In this document: positions 10,067 to 22,275 of the stretch, piece after piece | How the letters are laid out: each line of letters opens with the position of its first letter | How positions within the stretch are numbered: the stretch's first letter is position 1 | Assembly (NCBI GenBank): GCA_003586115.2 | Contig: QVOM02000057.1 | Coordinates: forward strand, 1,246,163 to 1,310,162 | Length of the DNA stretch: 64,000 bases | Origin: Salvator merianae | Taxonomy: Eukaryota > Chordata > Lepidosauria > Squamata > Teiidae | Direction of reading: 5' to 3' | Notes under the pieces: generated by a model | Told to the model about the DNA's origin: nothing | The model's input: only the letters and a program-made list of their open reading frames with translations | Database searches by the model: none | Translations under genes and position numbers: made by a program

Positions 10067-10091
10067 AACACACACACACACACACACACAC
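10067..10091. repeat. (CA)n microsatellite
   Basis: About twelve CA units, uninterrupted. Confidence 0.9.
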
Positions 10092-10689
10092 TGGAAGCTT
10101 TATATGTTTGCATGCGTCTTCCTTTGGTATTTGGACACTTCGTATAGCAGCGGAAAATGTTTCCACCTAGAAGAACATTTTCCAACCCCAGGTACTCAGT
10201 CTTCTCCAAGCTGGAGGCCTTAAATGGCAAACTTTATGGTTTCTGTTGTAGCACCATTTATGCCATGTTTGGATTCTGCGTTTTTTCCATTGGCCAAGCC
10301 AAAGATGGTACCATGGGCATTTCCTCCCACTTTGGGGGTTCAGCAGTTAACTCTGGCTGAATTAACTGTGTAGCCACCAAACCAAATAAATCAGCTAGTT
10401 GGTGGGAGGGGGAATTGCTTGCTGCTGCAGGGGAAAATAAGTTACCAGGTAAACTACCCTGCATCCTTGATAAGAAACGATGCAAAAAGCTTTGCCTTTT
10501 AAAAGAATGCTCTGTTCTCCGAATCTGCTCCCACCAGTTAACGCAATAAATCAATCAATAAACTGGATTAAGCTGATGCACATCTAATAATTGTAGGCTC
10601 GAAAGACTTTTTACGTTTAAATGAAGGATGCAATATTACATTATCTTTACAGAACATAGCAATGCCATGCCAAAAAAAGCCCCCAACAT

Positions 10690-10900
10690 AGCCGCATATT
10701 ATTTATTGAAAATGAGCATTTGCTCTGATGGATATTTTATAAAGGGTTTGCAGAGCGTTGTTTGACTGCTTTCGGAGCTGTCAGCTGTGGTAAATCCGAT
10801 TTCCTGAGGAATACTGGGAAATTCAGCCGGTTTCCCTCTTGTGCGGATGAATACTTTTCTTGCTTCGTGACAGTAGAGGGCAGCATCCATTAAGAGGTCA
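10690..10900. other. Unique AT-rich stretch, weak candidate regulatory element
   Basis: Non-repetitive sequence with TTTATTG, AATGAGCATTTGC and CTGTCAGCTGTGG-type motifs (HOX-like and E-box/TGTCA sites). No coding frame is seen. The reading as a conserved element is an inference from texture only. Confidence 0.2.
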
Positions 10901-12130
10901 CTGGGAAATGGGGAAGGACAGGCCATTGGAGTCCCACCTGTGACTTTACACCAGCCAACAGGCTGCCTAGGTGGGTGGAGAGAGGTTGCTTATAAGGTAA
11001 TCTTGTGCCTGTACGCTTGGAAGGAATTCTTGCCGTGCTCAGTAATGCTTTCTCTTTAACACAGAGCTGCAACAACAAAACAACGTGTTGCATCACGCGT
11101 AGGCTTCTTTTAACATCTTAATTAATCTGTACTTGTTCCTATAGGATCAAATAGTAATGGGAAGACTGGCGCTGTTGGAACCAATCTTCTGATTGTCGGT
11201 CACTGGATTAAGGCCTCCCTTAACCCGGGTCACACTCTGTCAAATGCAGACAGGGCAGACCGGAGGGGCGAGGCCTCGTAGATCCGTGCTAAGTGTCCGT
11301 GTGGAAAGACCTTAAGTGGAGAGTGTACCTAATTATCTGCCCGAAGGGTACCTAATTATCTGCTCTGTGCTCGCTTCTAAGCATTTGGTAGCGTCTTCGT
11401 CTTTCTGTCCTGCGTAAGAAAGAGCATCCTTGCATCCACAGTGTGACTCCTTTTTAAGCAGGGGAACTCTTCCGATGCCTTCTGAAATCCTCCCGTGAAA
11501 GTCTCTTGTCTTGAAAGGCGTCCAGCATGGCCCCTTTCAAATTCCAGCCATTTCCGATGTCCTGCTGTTAACGACAGCTTCCTTTCTTTTTCTCAGTGCC
11601 TTTTATTTCGTCTGACTCTGCCACTGAGAAGAGCGCTTTGGGATTTGGTCTCACTTCAGAGGTTTCTCTTCTTCTTTCTGACAGTCAACTGTGCACTTTG
11701 CCTTGGATTTTTCTATCATTTTCCTTCCTCTTCCTCTTTGCCACTTTCTTTTTCTACTTTCTTTTCAATGGCCAAGCAAAAGAAACCTTCACCTCTGCAA
11801 GATAACTAGGAAATGTATCCGTGAATGGTTGCATTTTAATAACAATCCCCCAAAGTGTCAAATGTTCCCTGTCAATAGTGGGGATATATGTAATTATCAT
11901 TACATGATCAGGACTTCCACTGCAAGAACCCGTGTTGCACGGAAAGAAGATGGAGTTTATTATCTGCACCTGAACACAGGTTTGCCCACTATCATAACAG
12001 GATGGGAGAAGAGACTTGATATAGCCTATCACCCCTGTAGAAATGGTCTATGAATCGCGACCACCTAATCTGCATTCACCTAAGACAGGCATTACATAGA
12101 ATCATTGGATAGACAAACTGGGAGGTGCCT

Positions 12131-12210
12131 TTAGGGGCCAGCCACACCTAAGATTTAATCCAGCTTCAGTCCACTTTTGGATTGAAAGAACACATCAGCG
12201 AAGTTTACCC
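12131..12210. mobile_element. Palindromic MITE-like element, family A, copy 2 (left arm only)
   Basis: GGGGCCAGCCACACCTAAG followed by TTTAATCCAGCTTCAGTCC and GAAAGAACACATCAGCGAAG matches the left arm of the intact copies. The right arm is absent. Confidence 0.6.
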
Positions 12211-12510
12211 TGTGCAGTTTTGACCTGCAGGGAAGAGCATACAGGGTTACGACAAGCAAATTCAGCTAAAGGCAAACACGTGGACCTGTAGTCCTGTTGA
12301 CAATTAATAAAACAGAATCACTGTTTCTCAAGCTATAATGGGAAGCAAAACACTGCATATCCTGCTGGACCTACAGTAGCCTGAATGATATGAGATAATT
12401 TCGTTTCGGCGGTTTAATAGAAAGCAAACCGCCTTGCTCAAATCGAAGCATGTATTGAAACGCAATTCTCCTTTTTTTAAGTGGTTGTCCGGATCGCGAG
12501 TGATTTTTTC

Positions 12511-12579
12511 TCGTGACCCGCCCTGGGACCTTTGAGTAAAGGGCAGGATAGAAAGATAGATAGATAAATAAATAAATAT
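12511..12579 (+). mobile_element. SINE/Bov-B-like 3' tail fragment
   Basis: GTGACCCGCCCTGGGACCTTTG...GGGCAGGATAGAAAGATAGATAGATAAATAAATAAATA is split here only in description. It has the typical order of a Bov-B-type tail: GACCCGCCC, GGGCAGGATA, then an AAATA-rich tract. The 5' part of the element is not recognisable. Confidence 0.55.
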
Positions 12580-13563
12580 CTTGGCAGAAGCACAGAAATG
12601 GTGGGCTTGGACACCCAAATGCAGAGGGAAAAACATCCATCTCTCCATGGGTACTGAATTTTGTACTTCACAGGGAAATGCGGTTGGAAATGTAAATTTT
12701 TACGAGCCTATTGTTTAAACGATGGCGCATTTGCCGACCTGGGATTTATGAGCGAGCGCACGCCAAGCCGACCGGGGGCAGGGGGAGATCTGTCCACCTC
12801 TTGCGTGCGTATAAATGACTTGCCTTTCCCCTCCTGCGCCGCGTCCGTGACCTTGAGCACAGCCACCTCCAGCGATCCGTCACTTGCTCACGGCGTCCAA
12901 TCTCGGCATCAGATCTCCCTCGGAGCGTCTGCTCGGCAGTCACATGAAAGGTGGCAATTATCTCTGGCTGCCAGCACTTCTGAAAGATGCCCCGGGTTGT
13001 CGGCGTGGCTGCCGCTGACTGATGAACGGCGACGGCATTGCAGGCACCTTGGGAAGGAAGGGGCTGTGTTGTTCTCTTGTCCTTTGGGTTGTGGAGGGGA
13101 GAGTGTAACGCACCCGGTGTTCTGGAAATGTGAGGTAGCAGTTTCCCTTGGGGAGGTGCCACTGATCATTGCAGTGAGCAGACCACTTTCCTGGGCCTTC
13201 GGCTGAGGTGAGTGGCAAAGGTGCAGACAATGGCAACCCATTTCTGAGCAGCGCTCCTGTGAAAAATGTTGGTAGCTGGGCACCAGCTGACTACTTCCAG
13301 GGACAGTGGACCAGATCTAAGCCCACTGTGCCTGGGCCTGCAGAGATCACAGGCTTACAGTGAACTGTCATTCAGCCCTGCCCTGTATCCAGCACCTCAC
13401 CCCACCCCACTGGTCTGGTCTGAGAAAGATCCATAAAACCTTCCAGGAAATCTACCAGCAACAGGAGTTTTAGTTACACAAATCAGGATGCGCTAACAAT
13501 AGAGGACAATGCTATCGACGCTACAGCATCAGAGCTGAGAAGCACAACAGAGTTTCCTTAGAG

Positions 13564-13665
13564 GATCACAGAATCTATGAGTTGGTGGGCGGCTTAGAGG
13601 TCATCCAGTCCAACTCTCTGTTCATTGAAGGACTCTGCTAAACCATCCCCTAGAGCACTGCTAAG
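13564..13665 (-). mobile_element. CR1 LINE 3' end fragment
   Basis: ACAGAATCTATGAGTTGG, AGAGGTCATCCAGTCCAAC and CTAAACCATCCCCTAGAGC match the antisense of the CR1 3' untranslated end seen at 24.5 and 38.2 kb. Confidence 0.6.
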
Positions 13666-14257
13666 TTCCTCTTTTAATGCAGACGACAGCATTGCAAAAT
13701 GTTAAGCTTCACCCCGAGCCTACCAGAGTGGTGGTGGTGTTGTTTTCCTACAGGGAAAGTGTCTTTGCTCTTTCAAAGTGCATTTCATTTTAGGTGTGCC
13801 CATATCTCGCACTGGTAGCGGCTGCACGGGGGCGTTTCAGTCCAAGGTGATAGGGTGTTCCCTCCCTTCTTACTTTAGGAGGCACAGCCAATCATTTCCC
13901 TGGAAGCAGCCCTTTCGTTGCTGCCTTTGAGTTTCAAATCATACAGAGTTGCACTGGAGCCTGCACACTTTCAAATTTCAAAACTTCTGCTTGGCCGCCT
14001 GTGCACGGAAGCAAGAAATGAATAGAGAGTGAAAGCACCAAGGGATAGCAAATATTATGGAGAGAAAGGTCTGATACAGGAGAAGCACTTAAACCCTTCA
14101 CCGGGAGAAAGCGTGAAAACGATCATAGGAAGAGGGGAAAGATCTGCGCAGTTCTAGCGCCAGAGCGCAGAAGGCCTATCCGTTCTGCTGCGGCGCTGGA
14201 GCGCAAAAGTGTCAAAGGGCAGAGAGTGACAAGTTTTGTGGACCAATCGGAGCGCTG

Positions 14258-14797
14258 TCAAGGAGGAGCTTCAGTTGAGGAGAGATGGGGCACAGCTACT
14301 TCCTGTGCATTAGACAGGAAGGCTGCTGTAGTGTGACAAGTACGGAAGCCCATGCGATGTGGGTTGTTAGTTGTTTTGCATTCCTTCCTATGTTGGTGAG
14401 TTAATGCAGAGTCAAAGCAGAAGGTAAGGTTGTGTGTAGACAGGCTCCCAGAATCGGCCTTATGAGTTTGTGCCCTACAATTCACACATAAAACTGTCAG
14501 CAGCTGAACACTGGCCAGAGCAGTCAGTGGGGAGTTGGCCTGCCCAACACTGAGACGAAACACGGCGTATTCACGCCTCAGTATCACTTTGCTGGCCATT
14601 ATTTGTGAAGCAGGAAGCAATGCATAAGGTTGGGTTTTTTTGTAAAGGCATTTCTCCAGATACTTGCTCCACCCTTCCTGAAATGTGTGGACCTGGGATT
14701 TGGCCTCCTTCCGTGTCCACGATTTCCATTGTTTAGGAAGTTTTCCTGTGCAGTTAATGAAGAGCAGCTCCTCATTGAACAAATTGTTTCTGACCAA
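14258..14797 (-). other. Unassigned 179-codon open frame
   Basis: An uninterrupted minus-strand frame of ordinary composition (contains LPKQWKSWTRKEAK and TFQEGWSKYLEKCL). It is neither low-complexity nor inside a recognised repeat. It has no recognised domain and no clear promoter. The first part could be a decayed transposon-encoded segment, and it may equally be chance. Confidence 0.15.
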
Positions 14798-16610
14798 TGG
14801 TAGGTGTTCCCCCTTCTAGGCAATGTATCTCAAGGGATTGCAGGGGGTAACTTGAGTGCTTCTGCAGACAATGGCAGCGTCCAGATGATAACAAAAATGT
14901 GTGCCTAGTAGGAGCCCTTGGGGCATAGTGACTGCAGGTTTTTAGCCCAGTCAGGCCTGTAACCAGTCACCAAAGCGTGAAGTCCAGTTGGAAGACGTGA
15001 CTAGGACTGCAGCCAGACTCCAAGGTGGAGAAGGATCTCTGGGACGAGACTGACTGTTAAACCGTGGAGATCAACTTCAGGGGTGGATTTTGCTCTTTGC
15101 ACCTTGGCTGCTGCCATCTAGAGAGATGGAGGAGGCGACGGCAACTTACTGAGGCCAATTCAGGGCCAGCACAATTTAGCACGGGACAGAAAATGGCCAA
15201 CTTCCACGTCTGTTTCCCATTTGACGCTGGACTTCACCATGCAGAAACTTTGAAGCTCCAAGACCAGGAGGTGGCCATATTCCCGATATAGTCTGGAAGA
15301 AACTGCTGAAATGAGCACAGCAGTCCTGCAAATAATTGTGAGCACAAGGATTCAGAACTCCCAACACAAGTATCACAGAATTGCTTCAGACTAAGCTCTT
15401 CTGATGGTTAAGTCTGCCTGCCAACATGTATCTTGTCACTTTCTGTGCCGATCTGTAGTGATCTCAGAGCTTTGCAGATAAACTCCCTAAACGGGGAGAG
15501 GGGGGAACCCATATGTTATTTGTGTGCAGGTATGTGTGCTTTACAAAACCCTTTTCTCAGCGGAGGCTGTGCCCAGGAATTCATTAACATCTGTAATCCC
15601 CAGGAGATGAATGTTTGTGACCCAGCATCCAGAGAACGGAAGAGTGATCCCAACCGCGTCAGGATGCGGGTTAAATCTCTCAGCATCAGATGCCCACCCA
15701 TCTGTCATTAATTGATGATTTTCCAGATGGTCAGGTCCACAGCTTGTTTGGCTTCTTAAATAAATAAATAACCTGTTTTCGCCGCGCTAGTGCAAATGAA
15801 GAGACCAAATCACCCACCGAGAACAAATTCATCAACCCCTGAAAGGAGGTTACCTGCTCTTGCAAATGCAGTTTCATTGCAGCATATGCAGGTTATTTGC
15901 TGGACCCAACTGAGAAAGGCAGCTAATAGGAGGTAATATTGGGAGTATAAAGGGCACAAGCACAATATACACAAACCCTATACAATAGCAGGGCCCCTCG
16001 GTTGTCTACGCATGACAATACCCATGACAACAACTGATGCCACGTCAGAAAGCATGGCTTTGGATTCCGAGTCTCTTCTAAGTAACCTTTTACCTTGCTT
16101 GGCGACCATGTTTTTTGCAAGCATACCTGAGACCCCACTGGAGGGAAGATAGTGGAGAACTATGAACAAAATAGACAAATAAATATACAAATCCACTTAG
16201 CCTCTTCCTCTGTCCTGCAGAAGTGGTATGAAAAAAGTTGGTTATGAAAATATATGCGTGCAGGCCAGTTCACGCAACAGAAGGTAGAACGTCGATGAGC
16301 CGTTAGGAACTCCAACGGGCACATAACTATGGATTTGCCACGTCCTAAGCCAAAGGTTGAAAGTTCCCAAATGAGATTCTTTTTCTTCACCCTAAAATAG
16401 ATCGTAATCCTTTTTGCACAGGATTATCTCATCGAGTGGTCGGTGTTGCCGGGAAGGCGCTGGCAGAAAAAAGTGTCGGAAATCTGGGTGATAGGAATGT
16501 GAGAGTCGCTGGCTTATCTTGAGCGAATTTTACAGACAGAGGAAAAATTCAGTACCCAAGCTGGACTCATAACAACAAACAACTTTCTTATTTTTTGCTG
16601 CATGAATATC

Positions 16611-16690
16611 CCCATGGTAGGGATGTGCAAATTTCGATTCGTATTCGAAAATTCGTACGAAATATCGTTTTTTGCGAATTTTCACAGAAA
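16611..16690. repeat. TTCG-rich inverted-repeat relic
   Basis: Begins GTAGGGATGTGCAAATTTCG and contains interleaved TTCG/CGAA words (ATTTCGATTCG against CGTACGAAAT; CGAAAATTCG against GCGAATTTTC). The opening resembles, on the other strand, the end of the CGAACC-rich block near 47.6-47.75 kb. Probably an eroded DNA-transposon end. Confidence 0.35.
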
Positions 16691-17369
16691 TGAGTCTGAA
16701 CTTGGTTAGGGCCAGACCTAGTGGTTCAGGGGCTAAGAGAGAGAATGGGGTGGGCCTGAGAGTTGAGGCAGCTGGGAGTGAGGCATGGGGCAGTATCACT
16801 GGACTCAGGGTCAGGCCAGACAAGACATCTGGTTCACCTTAAACCAGCCCCATTGTTGCACTCTGGTTACTTTTGCACCCAGAGCACATACCCTACCCCA
16901 GTTACATTACTGTGTCTAGCCAATACAGTGCCAAGGAGTGCCTAGAGATTTAGCACATCCAGGTGAGATGATATAGAGGAAACCCTCTTGGGGGCAGACT
17001 GGTGGGTGAACGATCCCACCTCGAAGTCTTCAAGAAGATGTCTCAGAAAAGCTTTTTTTTTTTTCCTATGTCTGATCACAGCTTCAGAGAGAGGTGTGTT
17101 ACTTGTGCATTTTGCTGCCTTGTGAAGGCCACAGCAGCAGCGACCGAAAGACCAAATATTCAGCAGGGATGAAACAAACCCCAGTAGGCGAATGGGTTAT
17201 ACTGTGAAAATTTCTGCCTATGTACAGGGGCTAAACACCCTCTAGGAATCCAAGACAGAAATGTTATCTGACCTCTTTTTTGTTTTGTTGTTTTTGGTTA
17301 GATCCTTTTTTTAATATCAGTTTAGTTTCCCTCTCCACGGGCTCCCTCTGGTTTTAACTGAAGCTTCCT

Positions 17370-17480
17370 CTAAAGCGTAATATTAATAAATGAGTGTAAT
17401 ATTGCCGTGTGCTGCAGATGTTTACCGTGGTGTTGCTAATTGCCTCTGTCTTTAATTGTTTTAGCATGATTGATGGAGAT
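17370..17480. other. Candidate conserved non-coding element
   Basis: Unique sequence with several homeodomain-type TAAT cores (GCGTAATATTAATAAATG, GCTAATTGCC, TTTAATTG) near TGCTGCAGATG. No repeat similarity or frame is seen. Conservation could not be tested here. Confidence 0.25.
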
Positions 17481-18033
17481 AATGACAAAGAGTGTGTGTA
17501 CGTATACAGGGACGGGGAGGGAAGGGAACGAGAGACGGCGGCCATTTTTCTCGGCACCATAAGCAAACAGAATTTGCTTTGCAGCGTGGAAATCAGGAGC
17601 GCTTCTCCTAGGCAAAGCTGTATGTTTTGGCAAGGGGAATTCCCCAGGAACTAATTCATCTCTCCGCTTGCACATGGCTTGCAAATGCAAGGAAACCTTA
17701 TGGTGCTCTGATTTCTAGGCTGTGTGAACTTAGGCTTGTCAGATCAAGCCAACATAGAGGTTTTTAAAGTCCAAAGAACTGCTGGACTTCTCCTGCATGG
17801 CAACCCCGTGCCCAAAGAGCCATAGCTTGCCCATGGCTTCTTAAAACCAAGCACCTGAACCCAGGAGTCCTTGGGTTCAAATCCGAACTTGGGCTGTGAT
17901 CAGACACAGCGGGGGGAAAAAGCATCTCTGTGGAACCTCTTGAGAAGGCTTGAAGGTGGGATTGTTTACATACCAGTCTGCCCCTCCCCCGATGCCTGAG
18001 TATGGATCTGAATTCAGGAAATGATAGGTCTTA

Positions 18034-18258
18034 AGGCCCAGGCACACACCTAAGTTTTAATCCAGCTTCGGTCCACTTTCAGACTGAGAGAGCACATCAG
18101 TGAAGACATAAGATGTTTCCTTTCACCATTATCTAACTCAGAAAATCCACCTTTGGGTTAGATAATGTGGCAAGAAAATGATTTGCCGCTTTGCTGATGG
18201 GTTCTTTCAGTCCCAAAGCGGACTGAAGCTGGATTAAGACTTAGGTGCAGCTGGGCCC
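18034..18258. mobile_element. Palindromic MITE-like element, family A, copy 3 (most complete)
   Basis: 225 bp bounded by GGCCCAG and CTGGGCCC. Arms of about 80 bp are near-perfect reverse complements (TAAGTTTTAATCCAGCTTCGG against TGAAGCTGGATTAAGACTTA, described in part), and the centre CATTATCTAAC / GTTAGATAATG also pairs. The whole element can therefore fold on itself. TTA occurs directly outside both ends (18031-18033 and 18259-18261), a possible 3-bp target duplication of the PIF/Harbinger kind. That class assignment is inference. Confidence 0.7.
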
Positions 18259-18388
18259 TTATTTCTTCTACCACGCTGCCTTCTGATCAGCTTTTCCTCT
18301 GCCGTTTTGCTCCCAATTCTCTTCTCCTTTTGTGCCCTGTCTCTTTGGATCACAAACACGAAGACAGGGAGGTTTTTAATATTATGTG

Positions 18389-18451
18389 TGTTAACCCACT
18401 TGAGACGCTTTTGAGGCTTAAGGGTGTGATAAAAATTCACTAAATAAATAT
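18389..18451 (+). mobile_element. SINE/Bov-B-like 3' tail fragment
   Basis: TTAACCCACTTGAGACGC, GGCTTAAGGGTGTGATAAAAATTC and an AAATAAATA end follow the order of Bov-B-type tails. The 5' part is lost. Confidence 0.5.
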
Positions 18452-18929
18452 TCCAGTCGCTACATTTTTATGGGAGGGAAGCCAGATATGTAAACAGAAA
18501 AATCTCAAGATTTTTTTTGTTTGTCTAGGGGGAGAGGAAAAGAAAATCTTTTTAGTGGATGTTCTGGTGGTGCCTGAAGAGAAAGCAAAGCATCCTTATG
18601 GCTTATTCTTTATGCCCACCTAACATATTAAAGGCTCTGCAAAAGAATCACACTTTCCCTATACTGGGATATAGCCAAGCATTCCCCAATGTCCTTGATT
18701 TTATTTTAATTCTTTTAAGCAGCTCCAGGCTTTGGTGCTGGGCAGAAATTCATTCTCTGCTTCTCAAAAAAGTTAAAGCACCTCACATCATTATTAACTG
18801 AACAAGGGTAAATGCCTGTTGGTCTCCAGCGTTGGCCACATTTTATATTGCAACTCAGACGCTCAAAATGAAAGGATCTCACTATATTTTCACCACCAAA
18901 CCCCCCATTGACTCTTGCTATTTCCTCTT

Positions 18930-19275
18930 TGAGACGCGCCGTTGTTGCTTTTGATCGGGGACGATTAATTCCTGCGGGAAGGAAGCTAACATTTTAATTA
19001 TCCACATCAAAGAGATTTTTAAAATAAATAAGTGGCTCCATTATTTACTAACCATCCCAGCTCCATTTGCTGCTGGCAGGTAACAGATCCCTCTCTCCCG
19101 TCTCCCCACGCGTTTTATCAAATGGTAGAGAAAGTGAGTGGAGGAAATTTAAAAAATAAAGATAATGGCAGATGCTGATACGAGTTGGCTTCTGAGGCTT
19201 CAAGGGGTACCAGTTTTGCAAAGCCTATTAGCAATAAGCTGGAGACATTATTTTTGCCTATTCATCTAAAAATAG
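18930..19275. other. Candidate conserved non-coding element
   Basis: About 345 bp of unique DNA with many homeodomain/MADS-like words (ACGATTAATTCC, TTTTAATTATCC, TTAGCAATAAGC, CTAAAAATAGA) interspersed with GC-balanced segments. No coding frame or repeat is seen. It looks like an enhancer-type element; conservation is untested. Confidence 0.3.
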
Positions 19276-19521
19276 ACGAGGGGGAGAATCCTTTGATATT
19301 GGGTGGATGATTCACTGACCCCACGTATGGCAAAGAAATTGATTTTCAGTGAAAACTTTAAGAAGGGCGGCCATGTATGAGCCTTGTGTGTTCTGCCATA
19401 TCCTACCCACATTTGGGCTGCAGAAAAATACCCAAATAGGGCTAGAATAATAAATACAAAATTTCCTTTCCCCTGCAAAAACAGCAGAACATGGAATACA
19501 AAAGAGCCATTTGCACCAGTT

Positions 19522-19905
19522 GGCCATTTGCTGGGAGTGGAGAACAGGTGAAGGTTTTGCCTTCGTCTTCCACTTGAGATGTCCAGAAGCAATGGGTGGG
19601 CAACTGTGTGAGACAGGATGCTGGGCTAGATGGTCTGTGGCCTGATCCAGCAGGACTCCTATTAAATTACGGAGGACAGGTGTATCAATGGCTACTATAA
19701 CGGATGCCCAGGTACCACCTCCAGGGTGGAGAGGCAGGCAGGATGACTCTAAAGGCCATTTGCAAGGAGTCGAGAGCAGGTGAAGATTTTGCCTTCATCT
19801 TCTGCTTGAGAATGCCCAGAAGTAACTGGTGGGCCACTTTAAGAGACTGGATGCTGGACTAGATAGGCCTGATCCAGCAGGGCTCCTCTTAGGTTCTTAT
19901 GTTCT
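19522..19905 (+). repeat. Family D interspersed repeat, tandem dimer
   Basis: Two related monomers, 19522-19679 and 19680-19905. Each contains GGAGTGGAGAACAGGTGAAG or an equivalent, TTTGCCTTCRTCTTC, CCCAGAAG, then GGATGCTGG(A/G)CTAGAT and CCTGATCCAGCAGG. The last ends in TTAGGTTCTTATGTTC, a common 3' end of squamate LINE/SINE-like repeats. The junction CTATTAAATTACGGAGGACAG also occurs at 34.2 kb. Confidence 0.7.
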
Positions 19906-20440
19906 AATTTGAGAGATGAGCTCAAAAAGTGTTTCATTAGCACACCTCCACAATGGCCCCCACAACACACTTCCCCCCTAATTCCTCTCCTATGGGCAGC
20001 ACCCCTGCCTGCAGTCACCTGCCCCATCTGCTAAGTTCTCCTATCCTAGTGAATAGCTTCTCTAAAACCGGGCAAAATTTGCCCTGGCCCAACATAAACT
20101 GAAGTCAATTGTGCCCTGGGCTGTTTGCACCTGTTGCTTTCGGCACCCTTCCTCTCCACCTGTCTGGGCTAGCTATTTCTTGGCTCCCGCCTCTCTGTCT
20201 GGCCAATGATACCAAAGGCTCTAGCAAGGGCTTTGATCGGCAGGCACCTGCCTATTTAAATCCATAGACTGCGTGGGAGCAATGGGAAAGGTGTGGAATA
20301 GAAGAGCCACTTTTTTCCTGACTCAGCACGCCCAGGCAAGGACACAGCAGAAGCTGCACTGGCATTTCAGGGTCCCTCTGTATTGATGGAGAAATTCAAA
20401 TTCCTAAGAGGGGGCAAGGGGTAGAGGGGGAGGGGCAGAG

Positions 20441-20550
20441 GCTCTGTGATAAGTGGATTTTCTGGGTTAAAATAGCACAGAAGGAAAGCTGCCGGTCATT
20501 TTGCTGATGGACTGAAGGTGCATTAAAACTCAGGTGTTGCTGGATCCATG
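20441..20550. mobile_element. Palindromic MITE-like element, family A, copy 4 (right half)
   Basis: TTTGCTGATGG, GGACTGAAGGTGCATTAAAACT and CAGGTGTTGCTGG correspond to the right arm of copy 3, preceded by a remnant of the centre (GGATTTTCTGGGTTA). The left arm is missing. Confidence 0.5.
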
Positions 20551-21008
20551 TACTCTGGTATGACTCTGTCCAACTGGGGGAAAAATGCCTATGGGACAGC
20601 TAATGACTTGTGGCTATGTGGACCCAGAAATCTCTATTTTCTTCTACGCATTGCGTAAGAGGTCCAGGTTTCTTCTCTGAGTGGAATCTAGACCCTTTTT
20701 TCCCCACCTAAGCCTTGCAAGTTTGCAGTGTGCATTGTATATGCCAAAAACGGTTTGGGGTTTTTGTTTTTTATACTCCTGTCCTTCTTCCCTCATATTT
20801 TTTCCATCTCTTCTTCCACTCCTGGGAGTAGCGATGAAAGTTACAGATTCCTGTTGGCAGAGATCGTGCGGAAGAAATTGGTTTTGTTCACTGATGAACA
20901 CAATTTATCAAAACTTGTGCTTTCCAAGTCAAGGATGGAATCCATGTTCCTCTTGTCTTTTTGCCATTGTTGTCTCCTGTTTTCATTTCTTACTTCCAAA
21001 GCCTGAAG

Positions 21009-21061
21009 AGGAAGGAAGGAAGGAAGGAAGGAAGGAAGGAAGGAAGGAAGGAAGGAAGGAG
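21009..21061. repeat. (GGAA)n microsatellite
   Basis: About thirteen uninterrupted GGAA units. Such tracts are ETS-like binding platforms in principle. Confidence 0.9.
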
Positions 21062-22134
21062 AAAAGAAGTGTGGAAAACTGTAGACCTTTTTAAACAAGG
21101 CAATCTTTCCCCCTGTTTAATATCTCCACTCCCACTCACACAGCTACCCTCGTATTCTATAGCTGTGATAGTAAAGTACTAAAATGTTTGACCATCTGCA
21201 AGCTAAGGAATAGCCCATGACTGCTGACGAGGGGGACAGGTCTCTGAGCATGCGCAGAGTGTCTCCCTCCCTTGGAAGACTGCTTTAAGTCTGCCCTTCA
21301 ACCTGACAGAAAGACAGAAGTTCCCAAAGGTGCAGGCAAACTCCAAGGCATCTTTTAGAACTCCTGTGGAAAAGTCACATTGAACATGGCGAGGGGTCCT
21401 GGTTTAGAGAGCAGGTATAAAGGGATGAACCCCTAAATTGCTTGATTCCCCACTGCACCATCCTTACATGCAGAGACCTGTTCTTGGAACTCAGCAGCGA
21501 TAAGCCTGCAAGGGTGGTTTGGAGGTTTGAAGAGCTGCCTGACTGACTGTAGAAGGAAAGAGAACACCTTAGCCCGAGGACTGCCCATCGCCTAAAACCG
21601 AGAGCACCCCCTTCAGGCCTAGGCTACGGTCCTGTTGATCCGGTTTACCGTCCTCATCCTCTCCCTCCTTCTCTCTTTCAGAAAGAGCGGCTCTGAGTCT
21701 TCACCTTGCACAGAAAGCCTCCAAGGGTTCCGTATGTTCTGTAGGTGCACGTTGTTCCAAAGTGGGCAGGACACCGTTAGTCTCCATGGCCGAGTTGTTC
21801 TGAGCCCTGCAAAAACAGAATGAGGGAAGGAAAAGCCAACCGTGTTGGGCGGTTGGGCTGAAGGATCCCAATCAAATTAGAGTCTATAATGGCTAAAAGG
21901 CCAAGTCGTGCCTCTGTTTACCTTCTTAGGTGCTCCCGTGGGCTGTCTAGGATGGCATGTCTCCATTTTTGGGTCACTTGCTGGAGGCAGGGTCATGAGG
22001 GACAACCGGGAGGACAAGAGCCTTGGCATACTCGTCTTGGCCAAGGATCTGTGGCATCACATGGAACCAGGAGACACAGCCTCGGACAAGGACCTAGGAA
22101 TCCGATCTCCGCTCACCGGGTGGGCTGGAGTAGG

Positions 22135-22186
22135 TAATTGTCTCTTTAGCCTAATCTATCTCACAGGACCATTGTGAGGATGGCAG
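22135..22186 (+). mobile_element. MIR/CORE-SINE-like 3' fragment
   Basis: TCTCTTTAGCCTAATCTATC followed by TCACAGGACCATTGTGAGGAT resembles the segment of CORE-SINEs that reads CCTACCTCAYAGGGTTGTTGTGAGGAT. Confidence 0.4.
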
Positions 22187-22198
22187 GAGTGGGGAAAG

Positions 22199-22275
22199 GA
22201 CCAGCATGGTGAAATGGCTAGGATATTAGACTAAGGCCTGGGAGATCGACAAACCCGTCTCGGCCACAGAGTGAC
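22199..22275 (+). mobile_element. tRNA-derived SINE head
   Basis: GACCAGCATGGTGAAATGGC, TAGGATATTAGACTAAGGCC and TGGGAGATCGACAAACCCG resemble a tRNA-derived SINE head, with an A-box-like TGGTGAAATGG and a degraded B box. A body is not clear. Confidence 0.45.

Noticed and set aside
12661..13283. 181-residue plus-strand frame and overlapping minus-strand frames
   Set aside because: Moderately GC-rich DNA with several open frames at once; no domain, no splice context and no promoter.
18031..18261. Assigning family A firmly to PIF/Harbinger from its TTA flanks
   Set aside because: Only one of the two copies with intact ends shows matching TTA; the copy at 31.8 kb does not, so the superfamily stays open.
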